Positions 1-8,111 of a stretch of DNA of 64,000 nucleotides are shown here, piece after piece. The notes below the pieces were generated by a model. The model ran no database searches. It was given only the letters and a program-made list of their open reading frames with translations, and was not told where the DNA came from. Position 1 is the stretch's first letter. Each line of letters opens with the position of its first letter. The position numbers and the translations under genes were made by a program. The DNA comes from VYFG01 sp965221795 (lineage in GTDB: Bacteria > Pseudomonadota > Gammaproteobacteria > Arenicellales > Poriferihabitantaceae): NCBI GenBank assembly GCA_965221795.1, contig OZ244914.1:1550001-1614000 (forward strand), in the 5' to 3' direction.

Positions 1-535
1 AGCCGCCCGCACCCTTGCATTTGATGCTGTAATAGATCATCAGCGCGAAGACGCTGAACGACATGCCGAACGTGATGTTCGGGTCAGTGGTCGGAACCAC
101 TTTCTGGTATTCCACACCAGCCTGGGCAAACAGCCACGGAATCAGGTCCACCGGCACCAGGTCCATCAGGTTCATGAGAAAGATCCAGCAAAAAACGGTC
201 AGGGCCAGCGGCGCAATGTTGTCGTTTTTGGCCGAAAAGGTCGTGCGGATGTTATCTTCGACAAAGCCGATGATCATCTCGACAAAACCCTGGGTCGTGC
301 CAGGAACCCCGGCGGTCATGCGCTGGGCGATGCGGGCAAAGAACCAGACGAAGATCGCCCCCAAGGCAAAGGACCAGAACAGGCTGTCAATGTGCATGGC
401 CCAGAATCCCATCTCTGCCGCCTCCTCCGCCGAATGGGCGATGCCCCAAGACCCATCGGCCTTGGGGCCAAAGGTGAGATTGGTCAGGTGATGGCGGATG
501 TACTGGTCCGCGGTCAGTTCGCCGGCGGCAGCCAT
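1..535 (-). CDS. atpB: F0F1 ATP synthase subunit a, 3' end cut by the window edge
   Basis: Membrane subunit a forms the proton half-channels of the F0 sector next to the c-ring. Reading the minus strand from the ATG at 535 gives 178 codons without a stop, starting MAAAGELTADQYIRHHL. The frame contains the N-terminal helix FWAMHIDSLFWSFALGAIF and the family motif FCWIFLMNLMDLVPVDLIPW, followed by the TDPNITF segment that precedes the later transmembrane helices. Only the N-terminal two thirds are present; the conserved arginine helix lies beyond base 1. It sits 20 bp downstream of atpI, the standard gammaproteobacterial atp operon order. Identity is secure; the start is the first ATG after the atpI stop. 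Confidence 0.95.
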   Translation of the reverse strand, partial: MAAAGELTADQYIRHHLTNLTFGPKADGSWGIAHSAEEAAEMGFWAMHIDSLFWSFALGAIFVWFFARIAQRMTAGVPGTTQGFVEMIIGFVEDNIRTTFSAKNDNIAPLALTVFCWIFLMNLMDLVPVDLIPWLFAQAGVEYQKVVPTTDPNITFGMSFSVFALMIYYSIKCKGAGG

Positions 536-555
536 GATTCAGGTTGTCAGGGTCG

Positions 556-972
556 TCACGATATTTTTCCGGTTTGGCCCGTCAGGGACCACGCCAACGC
601 CAGTTGCGAAATCAAGTATCCCAGCACGCAATAGAAGGGTCCGAAGCCCAGTACGGCCATACCCAGCGCCAAGCCTCCTCCCACCACCAGCAGCCGGTTG
701 AACAACCCGATATACATCGGCACCCAGGCAGAACGCGGCGCGACTCGGACCGCTTGGCCGGAGCGGCGGGCACTTCGTACGGCGATCAGGGTGCCGAGTA
801 TCCCGAGGCCAACCCCATAGGCACTGGCCAAGGCTTTTCCGGGGGCCTCTGCGACACCTCCACCCAACTCCAGAACCAGAACCACCAATCCCAGAAGGAA
901 TGCCAGCACACTTTGCCCTACCAGCATGGGACGAATATGGTATTCCCGGCTGTAGTGATCCCCGTTCGACAC
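556..972 (-). CDS. atpI: ATP synthase subunit I (AtpI-like membrane protein)
   Basis: Small hydrophobic protein thought to assist c-ring assembly and Mg2+ or cation handling in the F0 sector. I chose the GTG at 972 because a GGGAG ribosome-binding sequence lies about 8 bases upstream; it gives 138 residues. The open frame extends to an ATG at 1107, but that N-terminal extension does not look like protein. Four membrane segments are visible: MLVGQSVLAFLLGLVVLVL, YGVGLGILGTLIA, a third around LLVVGGGLALGMAVLG and a fourth near the C-terminus. The basic stretch between segments two and three (RSARRSGQ) is typical. Position directly upstream of atpB and downstream of parB supports the call. Confidence 0.85.
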   Translation of the reverse strand: MSNGDHYSREYHIRPMLVGQSVLAFLLGLVVLVLELGGGVAEAPGKALASAYGVGLGILGTLIAVRSARRSGQAVRVAPRSAWVPMYIGLFNRLLVVGGGLALGMAVLGFGPFYCVLGYLISQLALAWSLTGQTGKIS

Positions 973-1179
973 CCGATCTGCTCCCCGCGTTTGGACGCGC
1001 GGATTATAAGATGCGGTTGCGGGATGGTCAACCGCACCGATCACGGTTTCATACGGTTCGCAAAAGATACATAAGCCCCAGAAATTCCAGCGTTTTTCTT
1101 GATCCATGAGATCGCCATCGTGCCCTCGGCCCCGGGAGATGCCACCAAAGTATGCTTTTTCACCCTGAACCCGGCCACC

Positions 1180-2052
1180 TCATCGGATCCGCTTCAGAAT
1201 GCCATCCAGTTCGTCAAGCGAATGATAGTAGATGACCAGTCGGCTGTTCTTCGGATGGTGATGGATTTCGACCCGCGCCTGAATGCGGCCCGACAGTTCG
1301 TCTTCCAGCCGACGAATATCCTGGTCCGAATCCCCCGACTGCCGATCCGGGGTCCGGCGCAATCGATTCATTCGTTTGACCATGTGTTCCGTGGCTCGAA
1401 CCGATAGCTTGCCCTGAATCACCTTGTGCGCCCCCTCCGGCTGACGCTCAGGAGGGAGGCCGAGCAGGGCTCGGGCATGGCCCATCTCGACCTCTCCAGC
1501 TTGCACCCGCTGCTGTACGTCGGGATGCAGGTTCAGCAACCGGAGCACATTGGTAATCGCCGCTCGGGATCGACCGACGGAAGTTGCCACTTCTTCGTGC
1601 GTGAGACCGAATTCGTCCAGCAGCCGCCGGAAACCCATGGCTTCCTCAATGGCATTGAGATCCTGACGCTGAATGTTTTCAATCAGCGCCATGGCCATGG
1701 CCGTTTCATCATCAATGTCCCGCACCACCGCCGGCACCCGGGACAGGCCGGCCCGCTGGGCTGCTCGCCAACGCCGTTCGCCTGCAATGATTTCATGGCC
1801 GCCCTCGGGGAGCCGGCGAACCAGCAGGGGTTGCAAGATCCCCTGAGAGCGGATCGAATCCGCCAGCTCTTCCAGCGCCTCTCCGTCCATATGGCGCCGC
1901 GGCTGGTAGTGCCCCCGCTGGAGATCTTCGATGGGAATGTCCAACAGGCCAGCCGAAGTTCGGCCGGAAAGTTCTGTGCCCATGGGGGATGGCACATCTC
2001 CCAGCAAAGCTCCCAGGCCCTTGCCCAATCTAGATTTTTTCGTTTTGGTCAT
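1180..2052 (-). CDS. parB: Chromosome partitioning protein ParB
   Basis: CTP-dependent DNA clamp that loads at parS near the origin and works with ParA in chromosome segregation. The 290-residue protein begins with the basic leader MTKTKKSRLGKGLGALLGD, typical of chromosomal ParB. It continues with the N-terminal ParB/Srx domain: DLQRGHYQPRRHMD, then the CTP-binding GERRWRAAQRAG (about residues 90-101). A helix-turn-helix follows around VATSVGRSRAAITNVLRLL. The C-terminal dimerisation segment ends LDELDGILKRIR. The start overlaps the parA stop by four bases (ATGA), so the two are translationally coupled. I looked for a consensus parS palindrome in the window and did not find one. Confidence 0.97.
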   Translation of the reverse strand: MTKTKKSRLGKGLGALLGDVPSPMGTELSGRTSAGLLDIPIEDLQRGHYQPRRHMDGEALEELADSIRSQGILQPLLVRRLPEGGHEIIAGERRWRAAQRAGLSRVPAVVRDIDDETAMAMALIENIQRQDLNAIEEAMGFRRLLDEFGLTHEEVATSVGRSRAAITNVLRLLNLHPDVQQRVQAGEVEMGHARALLGLPPERQPEGAHKVIQGKLSVRATEHMVKRMNRLRRTPDRQSGDSDQDIRRLEDELSGRIQARVEIHHHPKNSRLVIYYHSLDELDGILKRIR

Positions 2053-2822
2053 GATGTATTCTTGAGCGGACGACGAAGCACCTCCAGGGCCAGCGCCAGA
2101 TAGGCCTGGCTACCAGCACATTTCCGATCATACTCGATCACCGGCTTGCCGTAACCCGGGGCTTCCGCCAGGCGGACATTGCGCGGGACCACCGTCCGGA
2201 ACAGCACTTCGCCAAAATGTGCGTTCAACTGTTCCGACACTTCCAGCGCCAGTTTGTTGCGGCGATCATACTTCGTACGAACCAGGCCCAGAATCCGTAA
2301 TTCTGGATTCAGCCTCTGGCGCACCCAATTCAACGTCTCCACCAATCCGGCGAGGCCTTCCAGGGAAAAGTATTCGCATTCCATCGGAATCAGTACTTCC
2401 TGTGCAGCCGTCAAGGCATTGATCGTCAGCACATTGATGGAAGGCGGGCAGTCGATCAGCACCAGGTCATAGCGGTCCTGAACCGGGGCCAGGGCATCCC
2501 GTAATCGATAGTCCCGCCGAGCCAGGTTCTGCAGTTCCACCTGGCACCCGGCCAGATTCGGGTTGGCCGGCAACAGTCCATAGCCGAAGTCGGTGTCCAT
2601 CACGACATCAGCCAGGGTCAATGCACCCAACAGCACTTCGTAGGTGCCGGCGGACGGATCCCGCAAGGCGACTCCACTCCCTACCGTGGCATTGCCCTGT
2701 GGGTCTATGTCCACCAGAAGAACCCGGTTTGATGCCCGCGCCAGGCAGGCGGCCAGATTGATGGCAGTCGTCGTCTTTCCGACTCCACCTTTCTGGTTGG
2801 TAATGGCAATCACTCTGATCAT
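2049..2822 (-). CDS. parA: Chromosome partitioning ATPase ParA
   Basis: MinD/ParA-family ATPase that forms the nucleoid gradient guiding ParB complexes. The 257-residue protein opens with MIRVIAITNQKGGVGKTTTA, the deviant Walker A motif KGGVGKTT. It carries switch I DIDPQGNAT and the Walker B-like segment YDLVLIDCPPS, all at the usual spacing. Length matches chromosomal Soj/ParA proteins. The gene is followed by parB with a four-base overlap and preceded by rsmG with a 52-bp gap, the gidB-parA-parB arrangement usually found close to the replication origin in gammaproteobacteria. Confidence 0.97.
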   Translation of the reverse strand: MIRVIAITNQKGGVGKTTTAINLAACLARASNRVLLVDIDPQGNATVGSGVALRDPSAGTYEVLLGALTLADVVMDTDFGYGLLPANPNLAGCQVELQNLARRDYRLRDALAPVQDRYDLVLIDCPPSINVLTINALTAAQEVLIPMECEYFSLEGLAGLVETLNWVRQRLNPELRILGLVRTKYDRRNKLALEVSEQLNAHFGEVLFRTVVPRNVRLAEAPGYGKPVIEYDRKCAGSQAYLALALEVLRRPLKNTS

Positions 2823-2874
2823 GAATCAATATCCGGGGAAATGACCGGCCCCCGTCCAGCACCTTGATGCCGGG

Positions 2875-3555
2875 TCAGGCAAAGGGCAGGCAGACCACAT
2901 AACGATGAGCATCCAGGAACGGGACCCGGATCGGCTCGGTTCGGGCGGTCCGGCACCAAGGTTCCGGCAACGCCGCTACCTCTTGCGCCACCGCAGAACC
3001 TTTCATGGCCACCAGACAGGTGCCGGGGTGGTGCAACGCCCGGGTCCAGTGCAGAATCTGCTCCAAGGGTGCCAACGCCCGGCATACAAGCGTATCAAAT
3101 TTTTCCGCTGGCCGAAAATTTTCTACCCGGCATTGGACCACCGTCACATTGTCCAGCCCCAGCGTGGTCACGGCATGGCGCAGAAACCCGACCCGCTTGC
3201 TGCGGCTGTCGAGCAGCGTAAAGCTCACCTGTGGCAAAGCTACCGCCAGTGGAATCCCGGGAAAGCCGCCTCCGCTGCCGACATCCAGTATTCGACGGCC
3301 CTGCATCCAAGGGGCTATTGCCAATGAATCCAACTGGTGCTCCACTACCATCGCCACCGGGTCGGTAATGGCGGTCAGGTTGACTTTCGGGTTCCAATGC
3401 CGCAGGAGGGCATTGTGCCGCAACAGGACCTCGACGGCCGCCAGCGGCAGCATCTGGCCGAGCGCGGAAATCCCCCGGGACAATAGTTGCGCAAGGTCTT
3501 CCTGCGGCGGGTCGGATTCGATTGGCTCGATTGTGATAGACTGGATGAATTGCAT
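2875..3555 (-). CDS. rsmG: 16S rRNA (guanine-N7)-methyltransferase RsmG
   Basis: SAM-dependent enzyme that methylates G527 of 16S rRNA. The open frame extends to 3639, but I place the start at the ATG at 3555 (MQFIQSITIEPIES). Family members begin shortly before the LLSRGISALG segment, and the extra 28 residues are unlike protein. The SAM-binding core is clear: ILDVGSGGGFPGIPLA (motif I), LLDSRSKRVGFLRH (motif II), and the VCRALAPLEQIL segment. The C-terminus RVPFLDAHRYVVCLPFA fits the family. It lies 52 bp upstream of parA. mnmG, its usual upstream neighbour, is absent here. Confidence 0.95.
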   Translation of the reverse strand: MQFIQSITIEPIESDPPQEDLAQLLSRGISALGQMLPLAAVEVLLRHNALLRHWNPKVNLTAITDPVAMVVEHQLDSLAIAPWMQGRRILDVGSGGGFPGIPLAVALPQVSFTLLDSRSKRVGFLRHAVTTLGLDNVTVVQCRVENFRPAEKFDTLVCRALAPLEQILHWTRALHHPGTCLVAMKGSAVAQEVAALPEPWCRTARTEPIRVPFLDAHRYVVCLPFA

Positions 3556-3662
3556 CGGCCGATTATACTGGTCCCGAACCCGGCTATCTCCCCCAACCGT
3601 CTCGCCGGCATGACCCCGGTTCCCGCTGCCCCCAGTCACCCCGCGACCGGACTCCCCTGCCG

Positions 3663-4025
3663 ATGATCAACACCCTGCGCCGTTGTCCCCGCCGACTGTG
3701 CTGTGTCTGCAGCCAATCGAATACCGGGCAGTATCACCAGATTGCTCCCCTGGCCGTCCACGGCGACCCGGCGGCCGCCTTCTGCCAGTTACAGACTCGG
3801 ATCATCGCGATGCCCCGCACCAAACTCGTCACCGCCACCGATACCTATCTGCATGCCGTCTGCCGCACCCTCCTCGGCTTCGTCGACGATCTCGAATGCT
3901 GCCTGTGTGCGTCCGAACGGCTCATTCATGTGCGCTCGGCCTCGCGCTTCGGCTTTTACGACATAGGCGTCAACCGGCGCCGGGTGGAAACGCTTCGCCG
4001 CCAACTACAGGAGAGCGTCGCATGA
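3663..4025 (+). CDS. DUF1499 family protein
   Basis: A 120-residue protein with the pattern of the DUF1499 family. It has an N-terminal Cys/Ser-rich segment (RRLCCVCSQSN), an APLAV strand, a central PRTKLVTATDTYLHAVCRT segment, then LLGFVDDLECCL and the hallmark RSASRFGFYDIGVNRRRVE near the C-terminus. The last motif is diagnostic for the family as I know it. The biochemical role of DUF1499 is not established. It is transcribed divergently from rsmG, about 107 bp away, and converges on pckA. The start at 3663 is the first ATG in frame; no strong ribosome-binding site is seen. Confidence 0.8.
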   Translation: MINTLRRCPRRLCCVCSQSNTGQYHQIAPLAVHGDPAAAFCQLQTRIIAMPRTKLVTATDTYLHAVCRTLLGFVDDLECCLCASERLIHVRSASRFGFYDIGVNRRRVETLRRQLQESVA

Positions 4026-4174
4026 CCCAAATCGGGGAACCGACTTCCCGGCCCATATTGTCTTGTCGACGCTGTGAAAGCCAATGGCGACCGACAGCTA
4101 TCGTCGTCTCCGGTGATCATTCGGACCTCATGACACCAGAGAAGTCGCATCTGCTCATTCTGGTTTGCAGGCGT

Positions 4175-5803
4175 TCATACCTCCTCCTCCGGAACCGTCA
4201 GGGACGGCCCGAAGGAGGCCAGGTCCCGGCCCACTGGATGATGTTCATACTGGCGAAAATTGCGGACAAAGAGTTCGGCCAGCTGCTTTGCTTTCCGGTC
4301 CCATGCTTCGGGGGTCGAATAGGTATTCCGAGGATCCAGAACCCCCGGGTTCACCCCCGGCAGAGCAGTGGGAAACCGGAGCCGAAACCAAGGAATGCTC
4401 CCGGTCGGCGCTTCCCCGATGGAACCATCCAGAATCGCGTCAATGATCCGACGGGTATCCTGGATGGAAATCCGCTGGCCGGTACCATTCCAACCGGTAT
4501 TGACCAGGTAGGCCCTGGCCCCGACGGCCTGCATCCGCTGGACCAGGACCTCCGCATACCGGGTCGGGTGCAAACTGAGAAACGCCGCACCAAAGCAAGC
4601 GGAGAAGGTGGGTACTGGTTCCCGGACCCCGAGTTCGGTGCCGGCTAGTTTGGCCGTAAATCCGGACAGAAAATGGTACTGTGCCTGCTCCGACGTAAGA
4701 ATGGATACTGGTGGCAGGACCCCGAAGGCGTCCGCAGAAAGAAAAATCACGGTGCGGGCATGAGGAGCCCTGGAGACGGGCTGGACGATATTGTCGATAT
4801 GGTAAATCGGATAGGATACCCGCGCATTTTCGGTTTTACTGCCATCCTCATAATCCACACTCGCGTCCTCACGCACCATCACATTTTCCAACAATGCGTC
4901 GCGGCGGATCGCATGGTAGATATCCGGCTCGGCTTCTGCACTCAGACGAATCGTCTTGGCGTAGCAGCCACCTTCAAAGTTGAAGATTCCATCGTCGTCC
5001 CAACCATGCTCATCATCGCCGATCAGTCGACGCTTCGGATCGGTCGAGAGCGTGGTCTTGCCCGTCCCGGACAACCCGAAAAAAATCGCGGTATCCCCGC
5101 TGTCCCCCACATTGGCGGAGCAGTGCATGGACGCAATCCCCCGGAGCGGCAGCCGATAATTCATGACCGAAAACAGGCCTTTCTTCATCTCCCCGCCGTA
5201 CCAGCTACCGCCGATAATCTGCATCCGTTCGGTCAGGTTGAAAGCGATAAAATGTTCCGAATGAAGCCCCATGGCCTCCCAATCGGGGTTGGTCGCCTTG
5301 GAACCATTCAGCACCACGAAATCCGGTATGAAGGTGGCCAGGTCTTCCTCTGCAGGACGAATGAACATGTTCTTGACAAAGTGCGCCTGCCAAGCCACCT
5401 CCATCACAAAGCGTACCGAAAGTCGCGTATCCGGATTGGCACCACAGTAGGCATCGACCACGAACAGGCGCTTGTCGGACAGCTGACGGGCCACGCGCTG
5501 CTTCAGTTTTTCCCAGTGTGCCGAATCAAGCGGCCGGTTGTCATTATGCCCTTGATTGGACCACCAAACAGTATCCCGGGTGGTCTCATCCCATACAATA
5601 TACTTATCTTTCGGGGAGCGTCCGGTAAAGATGCCCGTATCTACCGCCACTGCTCCGCAGTCGGTGACGATGCCTTTCTCATATCCCTCCAGACCCGGCC
5701 GGGTTTCTTCTTCATACAGTCGTTCATAGGAGGGGTTGTAGACGATTTCATATACCCCGGTAATCCCATAGGGAGTCAGGTTGATTTCCGGTCTCATCCG
5801 CAT
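4175..5803 (-). CDS. pckA: Phosphoenolpyruvate carboxykinase (ATP)
   Basis: Converts oxaloacetate and ATP to phosphoenolpyruvate, CO2 and ADP, the first step of gluconeogenesis. The frame is open from 5851. I prefer the ATG at 5803 (MRMRPEINLTPYGITG), or the one six bases further in, because family members start just before the Y-G-I/L segment; this gives about 542 residues, the usual size. Visible motifs are the substrate-binding TGIFTGRSPKDKYIV, the kinase-1a P-loop GLSGTGKTTLSTD, the metal-binding GDDEHGWDDDGIFNFEGG, and the adenine-binding region near the C-terminus. It faces away from lysW; the two are divergently transcribed. Confidence 0.97.
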   Translation of the reverse strand: MRMRPEINLTPYGITGVYEIVYNPSYERLYEEETRPGLEGYEKGIVTDCGAVAVDTGIFTGRSPKDKYIVWDETTRDTVWWSNQGHNDNRPLDSAHWEKLKQRVARQLSDKRLFVVDAYCGANPDTRLSVRFVMEVAWQAHFVKNMFIRPAEEDLATFIPDFVVLNGSKATNPDWEAMGLHSEHFIAFNLTERMQIIGGSWYGGEMKKGLFSVMNYRLPLRGIASMHCSANVGDSGDTAIFFGLSGTGKTTLSTDPKRRLIGDDEHGWDDDGIFNFEGGCYAKTIRLSAEAEPDIYHAIRRDALLENVMVREDASVDYEDGSKTENARVSYPIYHIDNIVQPVSRAPHARTVIFLSADAFGVLPPVSILTSEQAQYHFLSGFTAKLAGTELGVREPVPTFSACFGAAFLSLHPTRYAEVLVQRMQAVGARAYLVNTGWNGTGQRISIQDTRRIIDAILDGSIGEAPTGSIPWFRLRFPTALPGVNPGVLDPRNTYSTPEAWDRKAKQLAELFVRNFRQYEHHPVGRDLASFGPSLTVPEEEV

Positions 5804-6126
5804 AATCCGAATTAAGGGTTGGATATCCACCAATTGGTGTGATATGCCCATTGTATTCGGTTACCCGATTGGGAGATAGCCTGCCAACGACGTAGTGTTC
5901 GGCCGAAGGATCGCTTTGCCCTTTGTCCCTTTGCGGAAGAACCTTCCATATCAAAGAAAGCCTTGCAGGGACAGGGGCTCCTACATCGTTCACCAAGTGC
6001 TGGAGTGCCGCAACCTTTGGCCCCATGACTAGATTGTGCTTATTTTCGATTCCAGGGCATTGCTCCCGGCGCACCGGGAAGGTACATTCCTCCTGTCCCG
6101 AACCCCTTTGGACCCTTGAGATAGCC
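5804..6126. other. Divergent intergenic region pckA/lysW
   Basis: About 320 bases between the divergent pckA and lysW starts. It must carry the promoters of both. I see no convincing -10/-35 pair, no palindrome of note and no plausible small gene. A frame running in from upstream into lysW is open from 5923, but its codons before 6127 do not look like protein. Confidence 0.5.
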
Positions 6127-6291
6127 ATGACCGAATGTCCCGTCTGTGGAGCCACCCTGAACCTGTCCGATGACCTGGTCCTGGGCGAATTGCTCGAATG
6201 TGATGAATGCGGTACCGAATTGGAAGTGACTGGCCTTGAACCGGTTACTGTCCAAGAAGCACCAGAGGCCGAGGAGGATTGGGGCGAGTAA
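6127..6291 (+). CDS. lysW: Amino-group carrier protein LysW
   Basis: Small acidic carrier whose C-terminal glutamate gamma-carboxyl is joined to the alpha-amino group of 2-aminoadipate or glutamate. It protects and carries the substrate through the LysX/LysZ/LysY/LysJ steps of lysine or arginine synthesis. The 54-residue product starts MTECPVCGATLNL and has two zinc-knuckle CxxC pairs (CPVC near residue 4, CDEC near residue 25). It ends in the diagnostic EDWGE, placing the conjugating glutamate at position 54, as in Thermus LysW. The frame is open further upstream, but only the ATG at 6127 gives the canonical N-terminus. Its partner genes begin only at 12535, beyond an accessory insertion. 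Confidence 0.92.
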   Translation: MTECPVCGATLNLSDDLVLGELLECDECGTELEVTGLEPVTVQEAPEAEEDWGE

Positions 6292-6451
6292 GCTGGTGAA
6301 TTCCAGCGAACACGCCATCCCAACCACCCTCTTCCCCAGTCGGCGCCAACCACTTTTACATTTCGGGTGTATGCCGGACCGTGTGCACGTGCCACTTGCG
6401 TTGGAAAAGACGACTACTCTCAGTCATGACTCATAGCACACTCGCCCAGCG

Positions 6452-6901
6452 CTATGTTTCAGGTGCATCAATCGCTGGATGCATGTTGATTATGCATTCC
6501 GCAATAATATCTCCCACTAACTCAGCCTCGTGAGAACCTCCTGGTGGCAGTCCAATGACTTTTGCATGCGAGGGATCTGCATCAAAGTCGTTATTGGCTT
6601 CTAAACGATCATGGACAATTTGCAACGAACCTAATTCCCTGGATACTGCATTCAAGACCAATCCGACATTGAGTTCTGCAAACCGACCGTTTGGCCTTCT
6701 TCTGAGTCGACACAAGCGCCGTACTTCGCTCAATTGATAATTCTTGTCACTTTCAAATGCTTCAAGTCAGTTGACAGATAGGCCGCTCTCATTCTCACGT
6801 AGACAAAAACCAGTGCCACTCGCAGTCCCATCCTCAAGAATCATGCTGGGTTTGACGTACCGGACGATATGGTCGTCTGCAGACAGGTCATCTTCCATCA
6901 T
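6452..6901 (-). pseudogene. Second gene of a small two-gene unit, interrupted by an in-frame TGA
   Basis: Reading minus from the ATG at 6901 or 6898 gives MEDDLSADDHIVRYVKPSM and continues to GLSVN, where TGA (6769-6767) interrupts the frame. The same frame then resumes as LEAFESDKNYQLSEVRRLC and runs to IINMHPAIDAPET at 6452. The two halves read as one protein of about 149 residues, and a tryptophan (TGG) would fit at the stop. I recall similar uncharacterised bacterial proteins with the phrases DDHVVRYVKP and AEVRRL, but cannot assign a function. The start overlaps the stop of the upstream gene as ATGA, showing an original bicistron. It is probably a nonsense-mutated pseudogene. Confidence 0.6.
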
Positions 6902-7251
6902 TCGATAAGTAGTGCAACTAGACCGAATGCATTAATTTGCCATAATACTCCTTGGATGGCATCACGACCAGAAGCACGGGAGACTTCTTTCTCGTTTTCG
7001 CGTTGGTTAAACATAACATACTGCATCATGCCATCACCAAGGAACTGTAATCCGAGGCGAGATCCTTTGCTACCCTTCCAGATTGCACGGATATTGCCAC
7101 TATCCGTCAGGATCAGGCTTCCTTTTCGCAAGTTGGGACAGGCGAAAACAAAACGTCGGAAGTCCATTTCGGATGCCTCGCTCAGCATAAAACCTTCCTG
7201 GATGGCTTCGTCTCGCAGGAATTCAATGCGCGATTTATAGAAGTCAGGATG
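6898..7251 (-). pseudogene. First gene of the small two-gene unit, start codon apparently lost
   Basis: The frame is open from just after a TAG (7254-7252) and reads HPDFYKSRIEFLRDEAIQ, then MLSEASEMDFRRF, and NIRAIWKGSKGSRLGLQF, ending AFGLVALLIE at 6898. The part upstream of the only ATG (7188) reads as good protein, so the native start was probably near 7254 and is now disrupted by the TAG. The remaining 96-residue frame could still be made. Function unknown; the central NLRAxWKGxxGxxxGLQF-type segment is reminiscent of uncharacterised small proteins found as partners of the downstream gene. The pair lies in the accessory block that splits the LysW locus. Confidence 0.5.
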
Positions 7252-8065
7252 CTACGTAGATTCTATAAGAAGTTTTCTCTCCAACCGACTATTTCCATTC
7301 TGGAATCATAACGCTACGAAACACTGCTACTTTCAGGATTAAGCTCCAGTTCCCTTCAACGTTACCATCCTTTATGACTCATTCGGATCCGGCACGATGT
7401 TGGAAATGAACTCCCGGATTTCACCCACTTCTCTCTCCCGTCCACTGGTGATCAGGTCCCGTGCCTTCAGCCATCTGTTCGATCCATGCCTATTGCGCGG
7501 GCCGCACGCGGATGTGTTTTTGAAGGTCTTTGCGGTGAAATCGGACATGGTTTTGCTGGCAGAGTCGGGCTTGCCACAAGGAAAATTCTGTCGGAATTGT
7601 ATGTGATTCGGCGGTTGGTAACCTACCCGCGCATTGCATGACCGATCCGGACGATCGGATTTCCCGGAGAACCGATGGGTGGCCCGCACCCAATCTCCGG
7701 ATGGCATCGCACATATCCGCCATCAATCGGGGAAGTCTTCGGAACATCCCCATGGACAAAATCCATTGCAATCGAGGGGTTTGGACGCCTCCGATCAGTG
7801 GCTACGGTTTCCGGCAGAACGGATGGTTGATTTCTCAGGGTCGAGGCGGTTCAGAAGGGGGAATGGACACTGGCGAACACGACGGGCGGGCACCGCCGGA
7901 ATGGCGGAAAAGAGGAGAACCCTGCCGACGAAGGCAGGAACGCGATGCGAGCGCAGCGCACGACGCGAACCCGGTACCGGCCGGCAAAAAAGACGTAGAC
8001 CCCAGTACTTTCATTATTTTTCAAACTACTAGACGACTAGCCAAGCATTTACTGCCATCGTTTCC
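7252..8065. other. Gene-free stretch upstream of the ATPase pair
   Basis: About 800 bases with only short overlapping frames on both strands. None has recognisable motifs, a convincing start or protein-like composition. Base composition becomes strongly AT-rich after about 8000, leading into the promoter palindrome of the next operon. It is probably non-coding remnant DNA of the accessory insertion. Confidence 0.5.
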
Positions 8066-8106
8066 ATAATACAACAATAATGTTGACAACAATTTTGTTG
8101 TATTAT
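8066..8106. promoter_or_regulatory. Perfect 12-bp inverted repeat at the promoter of the ATPase pair
   Basis: ATAATACAACAA (8066-8077) is matched exactly by its reverse complement TTGTTGTATTAT (8095-8106). A second, nested inverted repeat TGTTG/CAACA lies at the centre (8081-8091). A TTGACA hexamer (8083-8088) sits inside, and TATCCT (8106-8111) lies 17 bp downstream, immediately before the ATG at 8112. The layout suggests an operator overlapping the promoter, and possibly a leaderless or nearly leaderless transcript. The binding protein is unknown. Confidence 0.5.
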
Positions 8107-8111
8107 ATCCT

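Noticed and set aside
1180..2822. parS site near parAB
   Set aside because: No sequence close to the consensus TGTTTCACGTGAAACA was seen in or around the par genes.
3683..4648. Long plus-strand frame (321 codons) across the DUF1499 gene and the 3' end of pckA
   Set aside because: It is a shadow in another frame of DUF1499 and antisense to pckA. It is arginine/proline-rich without motifs, while both overlapped genes have clear family signatures.
4673..5815. Plus-strand frame of 380 codons antisense to pckA
   Set aside because: The minus strand encodes an intact PEP carboxykinase with all motifs; the antisense product has no recognisable domain.
6767..6769. Selenocysteine or recoded TGA in the small accessory gene
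   Set aside because: No SECIS-like hairpin is evident after the TGA, the likely replaced residue is Trp, the partner gene is also damaged, and TGA serves as an ordinary stop in many genes here.
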